A stretch of 64,000 nt of DNA from Rothia sp. ZJ932. GTDB lineage: Bacteria; Actinomycetota; Actinomycetes; Actinomycetales; Micrococcaceae. This document shows, piece after piece, positions 16,823 to 25,489 of this stretch (position 1 is the stretch's first letter; each line of letters begins with the position of its first letter). The position numbers were made by a program, and so were the translations under genes. The notes under the pieces were generated by a model. That model saw only the letters and a list, made by a program, of their open reading frames with translations. It ran no database searches and was not told the origin of the DNA. The DNA lies in NCBI RefSeq assembly GCF_016924835.1, contig NZ_CP070480.1, forward strand, positions 248,001 to 312,000. The letters are read 5' to 3'.

Positions 16823-19800
16823 TTATAGCTGACGTCCGCGTTGAATACGCGCGGGGTCGGTCACTGGCATGGTCGGGGCAGGTTGCTGAGGTGCCGGACG
16901 CTGCCCAGTAACCTGCTGCACTTTATTCTTCAGCTCCTGAGCCCTCGTAGAGGGCACAACCGGTCCAGATGTACTACCAGTAGTAGCTGCGCGACGCGCG
17001 GCAGAGGCAGCTGTAGCCTTTTGCACCACACTCACCTGATGTTTGGAATCAGCCCACGCTGCTTTAGAGCGTTCCAGCATTTCATGAGACTGACGGTAGG
17101 CAGGATGATTCAGCAACCACTGTTTTTCCACACTAGGCAACTCGTGGGTGTTGTACTTATCGGCATAGTTTTCATACAACACATTGTATTTCTGCTCATG
17201 GAACTTGGCAGTAGCCTTGTCCCCGGCTTTCTTTGCTTCAATCATGGCCTCAAACGAGGCGCTCATGATAGCCACATCAGCCTGAGCACTCTTGAGAATC
17301 TGCTCGCCGAGGGTTTTGAGATGAGCATCCATTTCTTTCACACAACCGCGCGCTACATTCTCGTCCGTCAAAGCACGCATCAGTACAGTATCACCGTACT
17401 TTTTCATGAGCTGCTGCGCCTGAGCCTGCACCTTGCGGCGCTGCTGCTGACGGATACGCTCAAAATCAATATCCATAAGATTCAACGGCTTCAACTCCCT
17501 TTCATACTGAACCAACAACTGGGCATCTGAGAGCTTATACTTTTGGGCATAAGCAAACTCAGCCTCAGCGTACTCAAAACGAGAACTTTCCTGAGACTTC
17601 CAAGAAGAAGACAAACGAGAGCGCTTGTGAACATTAGCCACAGCATCCGCTAGATACTTCCCACGCTCAGACTCACGGTATTTCTGAGGAACAGCGACCG
17701 GCTCACTATCGGCAATCTGGTACTTATGGCGATAAGCCTCAACCTCAGCAGCCACACGATACCAATGCTTCGCATTACGCTTTGACGCTGGCACCTGGCC
17801 TAGCGCCTGCGCCCACACAGGACGCGTCACAGAGATTTGACGTCCGCGTAATTCTAAGAGCTCTGCAATCTGACGGCGGTGCTCACCGAGTACCTGACGG
17901 TATTCATCCTTGATATAGGGATCACGTTCCCACGAAGAATCCAAGGTATGCACTGATACCCCACCACGCACAGTCACCTGAGACTTGGTAGAAGTAGTAT
18001 CAAGACGCGGCAACAAAGACTCACGTACTTGCTTCTCCAGCACCAAAGCCTGGTGAATACTCATGTGAGAACCAGAGCGCGGAATTTCACCACGAACAAT
18101 GCGTTCTACATGCATCTGCTCACCAGAAGACCACCGACGACGGGCGATCTCCATCTGCATTAACTCAACGCGCTCATTAATTTCAGCGTAAAGTTTGGGA
18201 TTATCCTCGTTGGCACGTAAAGCAGCAGCAGCCCTAGACAAACGCTCACGCAACTCATTTTGAGGGGTCAAAGCAAAGGGACGAGAAGCCCAGTTCGGGT
18301 CTTCCAGTACACGCTCACGCAAAGGTTTCGTCAAAAGCGCAGAACGCTCAATCAGCAAATCAAGGTGCTTATCGCTGAGAGCAGCCAAAGAACTACGCGA
18401 AGTATTCTCACGCTTTTGTGCATCATCAACACGTATATCCTGCACACGCCAATACATCACAGCAGCATAATCATCAGCATTATCAAAAGCACGAGACTCA
18501 TAGGCACGCTTGAACAGCTGCTCGGGGTCGATACCTTCCTTATACGCATCAGCAAGCTCGTGAGCTAACGCGCCCCAACCATCAGATGAGATAACAGTTT
18601 TCGCTAGATCTTTACCGACCGCATGGTGCGCTACCTTCGCCATAGCGTCCTTCATCGCTTCATCAGTGAGGTCTTGGTAAATATCTAGACGGTGGGCAAT
18701 ATCGCGGTTTTCACTAACAGCACGTGCAACCTCTTCATGGAACGACAAAGAACGATCGTAATTACCAGTAATGTTCTCCAGCACTTCATCGCGCGTGGTG
18801 TCTTTATCCGTCAGAACGTAGAGACGGTTGCTCTCGCGCCCGCGAGATAAAGCAACGTAGGCTGCTGAACGTTCAGTGGAATTATCCACCATCGCATGAA
18901 CAGTGTCCACGGTCGCGCCCTGAGCACGGTTAATGGTCGATGCATAACCAAGCTCCACATACTCACGTACATAAGCATCCGGAACAGTAACCGTACCGTG
19001 ACCAGCAGCGTTCTTCAGCTGCAAAGAACCGTCTTCATGGACTTGGCTAACAGTCCACAAATCACCGTTTTTCACGAAATCTTTGCCCCGGTTCATGGTG
19101 ATTTTACGGTTATTGAGGCGGGTCACGACAAGATCCCCTTGGTGGATACGTGAGCCGGTATGAGCAAGCACAAAGTTATCCCCAGAGACCCACCCCATAT
19201 CAACTGCCCGCGCCTGAGCCCGCTCGTTAAGCTCAGTTACCAGTTCATTCGTGCCAGCAAGCATCACGGAGTTCTTGCCCTGGTCTTTATCCTTGGCCCA
19301 TGCCGCAAACACGTTATCAACCATGATATCTTTGGCGCCAGTGGTAACGCGCCCATTATCTAGATACCACTTGAAAGGCTTATCTGCACCACGCACAGCA
19401 GGCTCACGCAACTGCAAAGAAGCTGCTGCTTCTTCTTGGTTTTTGAAGCGGAAAACATCTTCGAGGTAGACCGCCCCGACCTCACGCTCAATCAAACGAA
19501 GCGCACCACCAGAACCAATAGCTGAAAGCTGACGGTAGTCACCAATACCGCGGATAACTGCACCGTTGAGCTCAGCAATCTTGACGAGCTTGGCAAGTTT
19601 GGGGGTGGATACCATGCCGATCTCATCGACAAGAAGCACATCTCCGGCTTTGACAGTGGGCATATGGAACAGGAATTTATCGAGGGTGTCTGCTTTGATC
19701 CCCAGTTCTTGTCGCATCACAGCCGCAGCCGCTGCGGTAGGTGCAAGACCAATGACTTGATGCCCTGCTGCCTGAGCGGTTGCTACCGTGAGCTTGGAGC

Positions 19801-21949
19801 TAGTGGTCTTACCAGCACCTGCCGGACCGATACCAATACTCAGAAGTTTCTCGCTGGTGAGAAACTCACGGGCCATTGCTTGCTGAGATTCAGAGAGCTG
19901 CGCACCTTCGGCAGTGAGCTTTTTCAGCTGCGATAAGAATAAGTCTTCGGTAGCTACAGGGATAACTTTTGTATGCGCTGCGGCGTTGAGAATTGTCTGT
20001 TCTGCTTCAAAAATATTCCGAGAACTAAAGATCTGGTAGTCAGCGCGCAAGTAGACACTGGTGCCGTCAGAACGCTTGCGGTGAGTAGGCAAAGGCATCG
20101 TCTGGAAGTTGTTCATCGCGATGCTTTGTTGCTTGACAGCCTCAACCGCGGAGTCGAAAAATTCTTTATCAACACCGGCTCCGCTGGTGACATCACGGAA
20201 GTATCGTTGCGCTTCAGCTTCAATGTTAGGTACACGCCAAGTACTGCGGGACTCTTCAAGACGGTCGATAATTACCTTGGCATGTTCCTCTAAAGGAGTT
20301 GCAATCGTTTGGGCAATATCAGCAGCAATAACGTCTGCTTGTTCTGCTGATGCCTGTCGCAGATTCTCTAAAAGCTCTTCACCCACTGGTAGTTCTACTG
20401 CGTTTTCAAGGGACTTCACCCACTGTTCGTTGAGCTCCTGCAAAGATTTCGCCTCAGATTTAGCAGGACGAGTGGCGATAGTAGCTTGCTGCTGAAGGAG
20501 AGTACGCTGCCTAGCATTAGGTGCGTATCCATGCTCTTCAAGGAACTGTTCTTTAAGCTTCTGGAACTCTTTTTTGATGTCTGAGCGACGTGAAGAAAAG
20601 TGCTCAATAGCTTCTTCGCTGATGCCTGCAAGCTCATAAATCTTCTTGCCGCGCTGCTCTTTAGCGACAAATTCCAGGCCTAAATCTTGGTGGATGTGCT
20701 GGGCGATGCGGGAGTTATAAACCTCGGATGCTGTCACATTGTAGGAGTAGAGCATACGTCCGTCGACGGTGAGCCAACGCTTGTCTTGACCCATGACTTT
20801 GTTAGCAATGACTAAGTGATCGTGGAGGTTCGGGTCTCCATGACGGGAGTCGTAATGACGGAATTTGGTAGCGATAATTCCGCCTTGTACTTCTTCTTGA
20901 GCTTTGCCGTTGTAGCCTCGGCGGGTGTAGATAACGTTCTCTTCGAGGTAGGCAACAACGTCTTGAATGGCTTTTTCGTGGGCAGCTTCAATACCCTTTC
21001 GTAGGGTTTCATCCCCTAGTCCCCAGGCAATAGAAACTGATTTTGAGGGGGTGAATACCATGTCAAAGCCGGTGATAGTTTTTTGCTTAGGGGTGCTCTG
21101 CTCCGCCATCCATTTGCGCAGTTCGACTTCGTTTTTGGGTTCGCGTGAGTGCTCTTGACGGAAGGTAGTTGCTGCTGCTTGGAGCTTGATTTCACGTAGT
21201 TCTTTGGCTGTAGGTTGGCGGTCTTCTAGGCGGAAGATTCTAGCTTTTTCGGCTTCGACTGCACGTAGGTAGGGGGTGTCTGCTCCCTTGTAGGTGCGTT
21301 CGGCGGTGTCGTTTGTTTTGTCTTTTTTGTTCTGTTCTTGGGCTAGTTTTTTGCCGTAGGCCTTGGCTATGCGCCATTGATGATCGTTGAGTCGGTAGCG
21401 GTTGATGAACTCTTTTTTGAGTGCTTCTACGGTTTTGGGGTCGGTGATGTCGAGGTCTTTGGGGTACTTGGTGAGGGTGTGCCCTTCTTGACGCAAACGC
21501 TCCAAATGCTCGCTAACACTCTGCTGAGTGATGGGATTTTTACGGTCGCCTTGAAGCTGTTTCCCGATCTCCTCTTGCGTCACTCCGCACCTAGCACGGT
21601 GTACATACTCCCACTCTTTAAGGGCGAACTCCACCCGCTTTTCTTCCCACCCCTGCACTGCAATACGCCCCTGCTTCGCCCCACGATCAGCGAAAATCTC
21701 CATTAGCTTCTCAGTCTGCATAGGCAAGGGATTACCCGAGAATAGGATGCTCATATCCTCTTCAGAGACGGCACCACCAAGACCCAACATGGAGGCACCA
21801 GAACCTACAAACTGCCCCGGTGGAAGACCCTCAACGGTGTAGTAATCACCGATTTCGCGACCCTCAGCGCGCAAGGCATCACCACTGGCCACCTCGTGGG
21901 TGTAGTAGGTGTAGCCGTCGCCCGCCGACAGCTTATGCAGGGTCATCAT
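16823..21949 (-). CDS. MobF conjugative relaxase-helicase (TraA/TrwC-like)
   Basis: The N-terminus has the nicking tyrosine cluster (Y13, Y15, Y16), and the metal-binding histidines are H365, H376 and H378 in HYDSRHG-LHDHLV. FTPSKSVSIAW lies at about 299-309. About 230 residues are inserted between the tyrosines and this motif and include an HTH-like segment. A RecD-type helicase follows (Walker A GPAGAGKTT at about 715, Walker B LLVDEIGMVS, late VALSRGRESNRLYVLT). The last 600 residues are helical and charged. It should nick oriT, stay bound to the 5' end and unwind the strand for the VirD4/T4SS machinery. The oriT candidate lies just upstream. Confidence 0.95.
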   Translation of the reverse strand: MMTLHKLSAGDGYTYYTHEVASGDALRAEGREIGDYYTVEGLPPGQFVGSGASMLGLGGAVSEEDMSILFSGNPLPMQTEKLMEIFADRGAKQGRIAVQGWEEKRVEFALKEWEYVHRARCGVTQEEIGKQLQGDRKNPITQQSVSEHLERLRQEGHTLTKYPKDLDITDPKTVEALKKEFINRYRLNDHQWRIAKAYGKKLAQEQNKKDKTNDTAERTYKGADTPYLRAVEAEKARIFRLEDRQPTAKELREIKLQAAATTFRQEHSREPKNEVELRKWMAEQSTPKQKTITGFDMVFTPSKSVSIAWGLGDETLRKGIEAAHEKAIQDVVAYLEENVIYTRRGYNGKAQEEVQGGIIATKFRHYDSRHGDPNLHDHLVIANKVMGQDKRWLTVDGRMLYSYNVTASEVYNSRIAQHIHQDLGLEFVAKEQRGKKIYELAGISEEAIEHFSSRRSDIKKEFQKLKEQFLEEHGYAPNARQRTLLQQQATIATRPAKSEAKSLQELNEQWVKSLENAVELPVGEELLENLRQASAEQADVIAADIAQTIATPLEEHAKVIIDRLEESRSTWRVPNIEAEAQRYFRDVTSGAGVDKEFFDSAVEAVKQQSIAMNNFQTMPLPTHRKRSDGTSVYLRADYQIFSSRNIFEAEQTILNAAAHTKVIPVATEDLFLSQLKKLTAEGAQLSESQQAMAREFLTSEKLLSIGIGPAGAGKTTSSKLTVATAQAAGHQVIGLAPTAAAAAVMRQELGIKADTLDKFLFHMPTVKAGDVLLVDEIGMVSTPKLAKLVKIAELNGAVIRGIGDYRQLSAIGSGGALRLIEREVGAVYLEDVFRFKNQEEAAASLQLREPAVRGADKPFKWYLDNGRVTTGAKDIMVDNVFAAWAKDKDQGKNSVMLAGTNELVTELNERAQARAVDMGWVSGDNFVLAHTGSRIHQGDLVVTRLNNRKITMNRGKDFVKNGDLWTVSQVHEDGSLQLKNAAGHGTVTVPDAYVREYVELGYASTINRAQGATVDTVHAMVDNSTERSAAYVALSRGRESNRLYVLTDKDTTRDEVLENITGNYDRSLSFHEEVARAVSENRDIAHRLDIYQDLTDEAMKDAMAKVAHHAVGKDLAKTVISSDGWGALAHELADAYKEGIDPEQLFKRAYESRAFDNADDYAAVMYWRVQDIRVDDAQKRENTSRSSLAALSDKHLDLLIERSALLTKPLRERVLEDPNWASRPFALTPQNELRERLSRAAAALRANEDNPKLYAEINERVELMQMEIARRRWSSGEQMHVERIVRGEIPRSGSHMSIHQALVLEKQVRESLLPRLDTTSTKSQVTVRGGVSVHTLDSSWERDPYIKDEYRQVLGEHRRQIAELLELRGRQISVTRPVWAQALGQVPASKRNAKHWYRVAAEVEAYRHKYQIADSEPVAVPQKYRESERGKYLADAVANVHKRSRLSSSWKSQESSRFEYAEAEFAYAQKYKLSDAQLLVQYERELKPLNLMDIDFERIRQQQRRKVQAQAQQLMKKYGDTVLMRALTDENVARGCVKEMDAHLKTLGEQILKSAQADVAIMSASFEAMIEAKKAGDKATAKFHEQKYNVLYENYADKYNTHELPSVEKQWLLNHPAYRQSHEMLERSKAAWADSKHQVSVVQKATAASAARRAATTGSTSGPVVPSTRAQELKNKVQQVTGQRPAPQQPAPTMPVTDPARIQRGRQL

Positions 21950-21975
21950 AACTACTATTCTACATGTTTTTATTA

Positions 21976-22010
21976 TGAATGACTCATAATACAGGCTCCT
22001 GAGTCATTCA
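21976..22010. promoter_or_regulatory. 11-bp inverted repeat upstream of the relaxase gene
   Basis: TGAATGACTCA (21976-21986) and TGAGTCATTCA (22000-22010) form a perfect inverted repeat with a 13-nt gap, 27 bases before the relaxase start. A GCN4-like TGACTCA core occurs in both arms. It is a likely binding site for a repressor, or for the relaxase itself, controlling relaxase expression. Confidence 0.55.
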
Positions 22011-22047
22011 ATGCATGAGGTGTGACAAAAAAGAGAGGCAAAAGCCT

Positions 22048-22353
22048 GGGAGCTTGCGAACAGGATCGGTGTAGCTGTCTCTCCTTTTTTCTGTCCGAAA
22101 CCCTTTTCGCGATTTTGCACGGGAGACCAGCCTGTGTGGGAAAATCTGCGTAAAAATGGGGGAGCTTGCGGAGGAATTTTGAAGTAGATTTTTGCATCAG
22201 AGCTGAGGTTCTTGTGGTAAAGCTGTGGACAACTTATGCACGGGGGAGCTTGCGGAGGAGTGTAGTTGTCCATGGCTTTTCCACAAGTAGTGCATGATTC
22301 TATGAGAGCCGCCAGTGAGGAACGAACGATTAGCGGCTCTCATAAGAATCATG
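22048..22353. other. Candidate origin of transfer (oriT)
   Basis: The non-coding stretch upstream of the relaxase has two identical 18-bp repeats, GGGGGAGCTTGCGGAGGA, at 22158-22175 and 22242-22259, and a partial copy at 22048-22058. The second copy is bracketed by GGACAAC (22227-22233) and GTTGTCC (22265-22271). A very long hairpin follows: 20-bp arms at 22293-22312 and 22333-22353 with one bulged base and a 20-nt loop. Repeats plus hairpins beside a relaxase gene are the normal make-up of oriT. The nick site cannot be placed by eye. Confidence 0.6.
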
Positions 22354-22468
22354 TGCGTATCCGTGTCGAGGGTGTAAAATCGAAGCCGCGCCGTAAGGCG
22401 CTGGTGGTCCCTTGCTGGCTGTGACCGTTGGGTCTATCGGGAGGGACTACCTTATTTTGTGTGGGGAC

Positions 22469-22738
22469 TCAGTTTGTTGCACTCGAAATCTTTATCGTTA
22501 CCTTGTCGATGTCTACTCCCATGTTTTCGCTGATGATTTCTGCAAAAATCTCGTAGCTGGTTTCTCTGAGGTAGTCGATGATGTCCCCGATGTTCGTGAA
22601 GTTGCGATTACCTACTATCCAGTGCGCTATCTCTGTAGTTTCCTCGTAGGTGAACTCTAGGATTTGCTCTAGGTTCTGTTTCAGTCCCTCGGTTGTTTTG
22701 TGGGTGATGAAGTACTGCCAGCTCCTACCGGCTGGCAG
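22469..22738 (-). pseudogene. Truncated gene fragment, 89 codons without a start
   Basis: The minus strand carries an open frame with a convincing coding pattern (frequent ATC, ACC, GAG, AAC codons) and an ordinary soluble, helical product (QNLEQILEFTYEETTEIAHW region). It is preceded by an in-frame TAG at 22739-22741 and has no ATG, GTG or TTG near its beginning. I read it as the 3' remnant of a gene whose start was lost. A competing + frame (22412-22660) gives an unlikely Cys-rich product. Family unknown. Confidence 0.4.
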
Positions 22739-23104
22739 CTAAACCCACCGACACCTCAACAACCTAGCGTGTTCTGCGCACCGGCAACCACGCCAGCGGC
22801 GAAACCGGCTCCGGTGAGGAAGAAAAAGCTCACAGATAAAGAAGGAGCCGCAGCCGCAAAAGCCGAAGGAATCATCTTAGGCAAAGGCGGACGCGACTTT
22901 CGTGTAGAGCTTTCTGTACCCCTGCAATGGGAATCTGTAGATGAAATATTTGACGATGAGGATGATTACTACGACGATGATGCGGCTTTGATTTTCGGTG
23001 AAGAACCAGAATACGATGAGACAGCGGCAGATGAGGATGAGACTCCACCACCAGCATCTTCGCAGGGGTTTATCGATGAGTTGGAGGATGATGGGTTCTT
23101 TTAG
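22700..23104 (+). CDS. Acidic hypothetical protein downstream of oriT
   Basis: GTG start at 22700 with no good ribosome site. A later GTG (about 22816) is possible. The N-terminal half is Pro-rich, a basic KKKLTDKEG segment follows, and the C-terminal half is strongly acidic (DDEDDYYDDDAAL). The frame overlaps the start of the opposite-strand fragment, so the 5' end may be a recombination joint. The last 17 bases match a repeat found again at 44,244, so the C-terminus may also have been altered. Function unknown. Confidence 0.5.
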   Translation: MGDEVLPAPTGWQLNPPTPQQPSVFCAPATTPAAKPAPVRKKKLTDKEGAAAAKAEGIILGKGGRDFRVELSVPLQWESVDEIFDDEDDYYDDDAALIFGEEPEYDETAADEDETPPPASSQGFIDELEDDGFF

Positions 23105-23220
23105 GGACGCGTTGTACTGGAAGCTGTAACGCAATGGGAACGAGTCGATTTAGCTGTAGTCGACACTGGCTTTCTCCCCGCCCGTGAGGGCGGGGCTTCC
23201 ACCCTCAAACATCGGGTGAA
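23088..23220. repeat. Dispersed repeat, copy 1 (second copy at 44,244)
   Basis: The first 40 bases (23088-23127) are identical to 44244-44283. After that the two copies diverge but keep the same order: a GC hairpin (here CCCCGCCC-GTGA-GGGCGGGG, 23176-23195) followed by CTCAAAC. Here CTCAAAC pairs with GTTTGAG at 23222-23228 as a second hairpin. It looks like the end of a mobile element. Confidence 0.7.
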
Positions 23221-23475
23221 AGTTTGAGTGTGAAAAACCATGCCTATAAGATTCGGGAGAAGACCACCTGCGAGTTACCTCAGAACGTTCAACACGGCAC
23301 GAAGAGGGAAGCTGCCCTTAGACAAGGTGACTCCAGTAGCAGGTGGACTCTGCAAGGGGACTGGGGTGTTGTGTGAGGACAGCTTCATGGGATAGGGAAG
23401 TATCAGATACTTGCGGCTGATGCCTTTTGCGCAGCGATGTTGATTTAGCGGAGCTTCAATTTGAGGGCATGAAAA
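23170..23475 (-). ncRNA. Orphan TnpB-guide-RNA-like region (relic of an IS200/IS605-type element)
   Basis: Read on the minus strand, the stretch ends in a GC hairpin followed by GGGGAGAAAGCC. This resembles the 3' end of the omega RNA in IS605/IS1341-type elements, where the guide begins. Minus-strand sequence upstream (23275-23487) is an uninterrupted frame, but its product lacks the RuvC or zinc-ribbon residues of TnpB. No tnpB or tnpA is present. I therefore call it a relic or a stand-alone RNA. The identification rests on motif resemblance only. Confidence 0.3.
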
Positions 23476-23504
23476 AGCATCTTGCAATGTAATTGCAAGA
23501 TGCT
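23476..23504 (-). terminator. Terminator of the first toxin/antitoxin operon
   Basis: A perfect 12-bp stem (23476-23487 with 23493-23504) with a 5-nt loop, followed on the minus strand by TTTTT. It sits about 105 bases after the antitoxin stop. Confidence 0.75.
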
Positions 23505-23609
23505 ATCTGTTGGATGTTTCTAACTCTTCAGCAGGTTTTCACTCCAAGGGCGCGCTGCACCTTTCAGACGCTGTGCTTTCTTAAGCGTCGGCTGCCTGTG
23601 GGTAATCAG

Positions 23610-23972
23610 CTATGCGGTTTTAGGCAGGTAGCTATCTAGGGCATCGCGGATGACATCTGAAGGTTTGAGACCCTGGTCTTTGGCGTAGCTGGTGAGGCGC
23701 TCTTTGATGTTAGGGGTGACGCGGGCGTTGACGGTAGGGGATTTGCCGTGGACGGCTGTGGATAGAGCAGGACGACCGCGAGTAGCTGCGCGAACAATCT
23801 TTTCTGCTTGTTCTACTCCCTCGGGGGTTCGGGGCAGAAACTCTGTCCTGTCGAGTGCTTCGAAGAAGTCGTCAGATTCTGCCCATGCTGAGAGTGCTTT
23901 GCCGATTTTTTCATGGTCGGCCAAGGTTAGGTTGCTCATGTCCATATTTTCAAAATCTGAGTAAGTGGTCAT
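23610..23972 (-). CDS. Antitoxin-like ribbon-helix-helix protein (pair 1)
   Basis: 120 residues with a strong AAGGAG site. The C-terminal 45 residues (VNARVTPNIKERLTSYAKDQ then KPSDVIRDALDSYL) match a ribbon-helix-helix DNA-binding fold. The N-terminal part probably wraps the toxin. The gene lies 15 bases downstream of the toxin-like gene, a toxin-first order. The same arrangement recurs at 24,897-25,489. Such antitoxins usually repress their own operon. Confidence 0.7.
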   Translation of the reverse strand: MTTYSDFENMDMSNLTLADHEKIGKALSAWAESDDFFEALDRTEFLPRTPEGVEQAEKIVRAATRGRPALSTAVHGKSPTVNARVTPNIKERLTSYAKDQGLKPSDVIRDALDSYLPKTA

Positions 23973-23987
23973 GTTGTCTCCTTGGTG

Positions 23988-24248
23988 TTACTGAAAGGCC
24001 TTGGTGTAGGTTTTGCCGCGTAACTTCATGCAGTGAAAAATAACGATGTCGGGTGCGACTTGATAAACCATGACTTCGAGCAGGTCGCCGTTTGGTGCTG
24101 GTCCAATGTAGAGATCTGGGTCTGGTAGGGAGCGGATTCGAGATTGGTCAAACTGGGGTTTATGGCGCTGGTAGTTGTGTATAGCGTGGAGAGCGTCAGC
24201 CTCTGTGTATCCGTGTTTGCCTGCACTTGGTAAGAAGATAACCTTCAT
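23988..24248 (-). CDS. Toxin-like protein (pair 1), BrnT/RelE-like
   Basis: 86 residues. The pattern KHGYTEADALHAI, LYIGPAPNGDLLEVM and VIFHCMKLR is shared with the protein at 25,253 and resembles small RelE-fold toxins of the BrnT kind. The start has no ribosome site, but a TACATT hexamer lies about six bases upstream, so a leaderless transcript is likely. A role as mRNA-cleaving toxin that stabilises the ICE is inferred from family resemblance and pairing with an RHH gene. Confidence 0.6.
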   Translation of the reverse strand: MKVIFLPSAGKHGYTEADALHAIHNYQRHKPQFDQSRIRSLPDPDLYIGPAPNGDLLEVMVYQVAPDIVIFHCMKLRGKTYTKAFQ

Positions 24249-24325
24249 GGGATTAATGTATCACAAATTTATTGCTGTTCTACATTTGGGAGTTTCACCC
24301 TAAGCCCAGCTATCTGCTCACTGCT

Positions 24326-24802
24326 TTAGAAGAGCGTTTGCTGTCCAGCGATTGAACCTTTCATGAGCTGGTCAATAAGATCTTGACTGTACCCCTTGCG
24401 CTTGATGTAGTCTCTAATTTCCCGCGCTGCCTGCGCACGCTGCTTTTTACTGCTGCGCTGATTCGATTGCAAATTAGAACGACCACGACGTGCGCGATCC
24501 GCCATATTTTCTGCTCGCGTGCCGAGAACCAGATGCGTTGATCCATCCCTACTCGCCCTAACACATAAAGTGTTGTCACATTTGTGCAGCGCCTGCGCCC
24601 CTTCTGGCAATTGGGCATCTTGGGATAGAAGTAATAATACATATCGGTGTGCTTTGATGGGGGAATCTTTTCCTGTGACCGGATCTTTACGCCAGAAAAT
24701 TCCGTACCCGTCATTGCTAATGGCTCCTGTCCAAATCCAGCAGCTGGATAGGTCAGGACCTTTGACGACATGCCTAAAAAAGCGCTCCTTCTCTTTGCTC
24801 AT
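24326..24802 (-). CDS. HNH endonuclease (homing-type)
   Basis: 158 residues with the CWIWTGAISNDGYGIF opening and AHRYVLLLL, then ALHKCDNTLCVR-HLVLGTRAEN, the pattern of HNH_3/phage-type HNH nucleases (catalytic His in LHKCDN). A GGAG site precedes the ATG. It lies alone between two toxin/antitoxin pairs. A selfish homing gene or a single-gene insertion are both possible. Confidence 0.75.
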   Translation of the reverse strand: MSKEKERFFRHVVKGPDLSSCWIWTGAISNDGYGIFWRKDPVTGKDSPIKAHRYVLLLLSQDAQLPEGAQALHKCDNTLCVRASRDGSTHLVLGTRAENMADRARRGRSNLQSNQRSSKKQRAQAAREIRDYIKRKGYSQDLIDQLMKGSIAGQQTLF

Positions 24803-24842
24803 TACTCCATCTATCTGCTGCGGTGTATGCCTTAAAAGAAGT

Positions 24843-24882
24843 CTGACCGGTGTAGCTTCTTTTGGGTAGCTACACCGGTCAG
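24843..24882. terminator. Terminator between the HNH gene and pair 2
   Basis: A perfect 15-bp stem (24843-24857 with 24868-24882), 10-nt loop. T-rich on + (TTTTCAGTTTTTT) and partly T-rich on minus. It lies 14 bases after the stop of the second antitoxin gene and so probably ends that operon. Confidence 0.8.
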
Positions 24883-24896
24883 TTTTCAGTTTTTTC

Positions 24897-25250
24897 TTAG
24901 GCTGCCGCCAATCCTTTAAAAAGAAGTTCTCTAGCTACCTCTGAAGTGCTCTCGCCTCGCTGATGAGCCATATCACGGATGGTGGAGTTCAGCTCTTCTG
25001 GTAGTCGTAAATGCAGCATTGGTGACGGTTTTTTCTTTGTATCATCAAGTCTGCGGCGTCCGCGAGCCATTTTTGCCAGCTCTGCGGGGTCATCAGTTCC
25101 TGCAATTTCTCTAAAAAGTGCCTTTGCTGACTCTGCGGCCTCTTGGTCGTAGAGGTGCTCCCCGTCGGGGTCGATGGTGTAGTCACCGTTCAGTGCTTCA
25201 TCAGCGCGCTGTTCCCAGTAACTTTCGTCGCGAATAAGTGCCTTTTCCAT
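24897..25250 (-). CDS. Antitoxin-like ribbon-helix-helix protein (pair 2)
   Basis: 117 residues, GAGGAAG ribosome site inside the end of the toxin gene. The C-terminal part (LHLRLPEELNSTIRDMAHQR then STSEVARELLF) is a ribbon-helix-helix domain. The acidic N-terminal part differs from the first antitoxin. Only two bases separate it from the toxin stop, so the two are translationally coupled. Confidence 0.7.
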   Translation of the reverse strand: MEKALIRDESYWEQRADEALNGDYTIDPDGEHLYDQEAAESAKALFREIAGTDDPAELAKMARGRRRLDDTKKKPSPMLHLRLPEELNSTIRDMAHQRGESTSEVARELLFKGLAAA

Positions 25251-25252
25251 TT

Positions 25253-25489
25253 CTACTTCCTCTTCCCTGTATCTATTGCGTGATAAATCAGAAAATCTTT
25301 TCCATCAAAGCTGGCGATGACTTCAATCAATCTATCTGTTTGCCCGTGTGGTGGCCCGATAAAAAGCAGTGCCTTATTGCCTCGCCGGTCAATGATTGGC
25401 TTTTTCTCAACGGCGTGTGTGGCGGCGTAGAGTGCATCTTCCTCTGATATGCCATGTCGTGCTGCCGAAGTGGTGAAATTGATGACCAT
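25253..25489 (-). CDS. Toxin-like protein (pair 2), BrnT/RelE-like
   Basis: 78 residues from ATG 25489. An upstream in-frame ATG (25537) would add 16 unlikely residues. ARHGISEEDALYAATH, LFIGPPHGQTDRLIEVI and FLIYHAI align with the toxin at 23,988. The start lies seven bases after TATAAT with TTGTCA further up, so the message is probably leaderless. CTCA-ATTA-TGAG overlaps this promoter and may be the operator of the RHH antitoxin. Confidence 0.65.
   Translation of the reverse strand: MVINFTTSAARHGISEEDALYAATHAVEKKPIIDRRGNKALLFIGPPHGQTDRLIEVIASFDGKDFLIYHAIDTGKRK

Noticed and set aside
22412-22660. Open frame on + in the oriT-proximal gap, 82 codons
   Set aside because: TTG start without ribosome site and an unusually Cys-rich product. 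The opposite strand in the same place has far better codon use, so this is taken as its shadow.
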